Source: Candidatus Omnitrophota bacterium
GTDB taxonomy: Bacteria; Omnitrophota; Koll11; Gorgyraeales; Gorgyraeaceae
Assembly: GCA_018818505.1 (NCBI GenBank)
Contig: JAHIRR010000051.1
Location: forward strand, 1 to 7,294
Direction: 5' to 3'
Length of the DNA: 7,294 nt
The position numbers and the translations under genes are program-made. Position 1 is the stretch's first letter. Each line of letters opens with the position of its first letter. Positions 6,929 through 7,294 of the stretch are shown here, one piece after another. The notes under the pieces are model-generated. The model saw nothing but the letters and a program-made list of their open reading frames with translations, ran no database searches and was not told the DNA's origin.

Positions 6929-7294
6929 TAGTCTCTCGGTTTTTGTTGTCTATATGGTGGTTTTATTATAAGGCCAATGGTTTTTTTATGTGTTTTGGGG
7001 ATAGCTGTTCAAGGACTCATGCTGGCATTTGCCTGGCGCGTCATGGACTAATTGAGGGTTTTCCGCACGGGCATACATGGCTGCCATTGCATTTCTATAT
7101 CTTAGCCTTTATTTTTAAGATCATTCCAGACACGATAAGCGTTCCGCCTATCTTAAGTTCTGTTTTCTTCGTAGGCTCAATTTTTTGGGTCTACAGGATA
7201 GCGAGGCGCTTGTTTGACACGGAAGATAGTAAGCCAGTGGCCTTATTTGCATGCAGCATTGTAGCTTTTTACCCCTGGTTTTTTAATCAGCTCC
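6907..7294 (+). CDS. GT-C-like polytopic membrane glycosyltransferase (N-terminal part, runs off the window)
   Basis: An open frame begins at ATG 6907, right after an in-frame TAG at 6904-6906, and continues past the end of the window; 129 residues are visible. It overlaps the end of the GT2 gene by 22 bases in another frame. Hydrophobic stretches lie at about 2-21, 59-73, 79-96 and 111-126. Between the first two sits GDSCSR (31-36) followed by a short helix-like segment and HTWLPLHFY (56-64). An acidic D32 with R36 in the first outer loop, then the WLPLHF and YRIARRLF (96-103) pieces, are typical of the ArnT/PMT-type GT-C superfamily. These proteins take a sugar from polyprenyl-phosphate and add it to a lipid, protein or glycan on the outer side. 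The acceptor is unknown, and the family call rests on the N-terminal fifth to third only. Confidence 0.72.
   Translation, partial: MSILLSIIVSRFLLSIWWFYYKANGFFMCFGDSCSRTHAGICLARHGLIEGFPHGHTWLPLHFYILAFIFKIIPDTISVPPILSSVFFVGSIFWVYRIARRLFDTEDSKPVALFACSIVAFYPWFFNQL

Noticed and set aside
1..7294. A RiPP system with a small precursor peptide, suggested by multiple SPASM radical SAM domains.
   Set aside because: Gene junctions leave no room for a precursor gene, and no short peptide frame with its own start site was found. A precursor outside the window remains possible.

Overview
This window is a gapless, single-strand cluster (every gene on +) that opens inside the last codons of one gene and closes inside the first third of another. 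About 5.1 kb is taken by three consecutive radical SAM genes. The rest is an envelope-glycan module: a membrane-anchored SGNH hydrolase, a family 2 glycosyltransferase, and the start of a multi-spanning GT-C-like glycosyltransferase. Neighbouring genes overlap or sit 0-11 bases apart, so one polycistronic mRNA is likely. No promoter, terminator, RNA gene, mobile element or CRISPR array is visible.

Layout: 1-60, tail of an upstream gene whose last residues resemble the tail of the next protein. 61-2022, a two-domain radical SAM protein. 2022-2855, a single-domain radical SAM protein. 2867-5218, a B12-binding radical SAM enzyme with an extra radical SAM domain fused to its C-terminus. 5222-6220, SGNH hydrolase. 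6224-6928, GT2. 6907 to the edge, GT-C-like membrane protein.

The most striking content is five intact CX3CX2C radical SAM domains in three adjacent proteins. Three of them (N-terminal half of the first protein, all of the second, C-terminal part of the third) are diverged copies of one ~270-residue family. That family carries a twitch/SPASM-like cysteine set, CX12GX4C followed by CX4CXC. It occurs here N-terminally fused, free-standing and C-terminally fused. I do not recognise a named family with this exact second half, and the substrate cannot be read from the sequence.

Inferred pathway: the GT2 resembles polyprenyl-phosphate sugar synthases and the GT-C-like protein resembles enzymes that use polyprenyl-phosphate sugars at the outer face of the membrane. 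The SGNH protein would act outside the membrane. The radical SAM enzymes may therefore make or modify an unusual sugar, lipid or other building block for a surface glycoconjugate, with the B12 enzyme a candidate methylase. This is inference from context.

Organism: clearly bacterial by gene packing and Shine-Dalgarno-like sites, moderately AT-rich by eye, with frequent AGG/AGA and ATA codons. Dense radical SAM/B12 genes beside polyprenyl-sugar glycosyltransferases suggest an anaerobe, possibly an uncultivated lineage such as Omnitrophota, Nitrospirota or a deltaproteobacterial relative. The taxonomic guess is weak.
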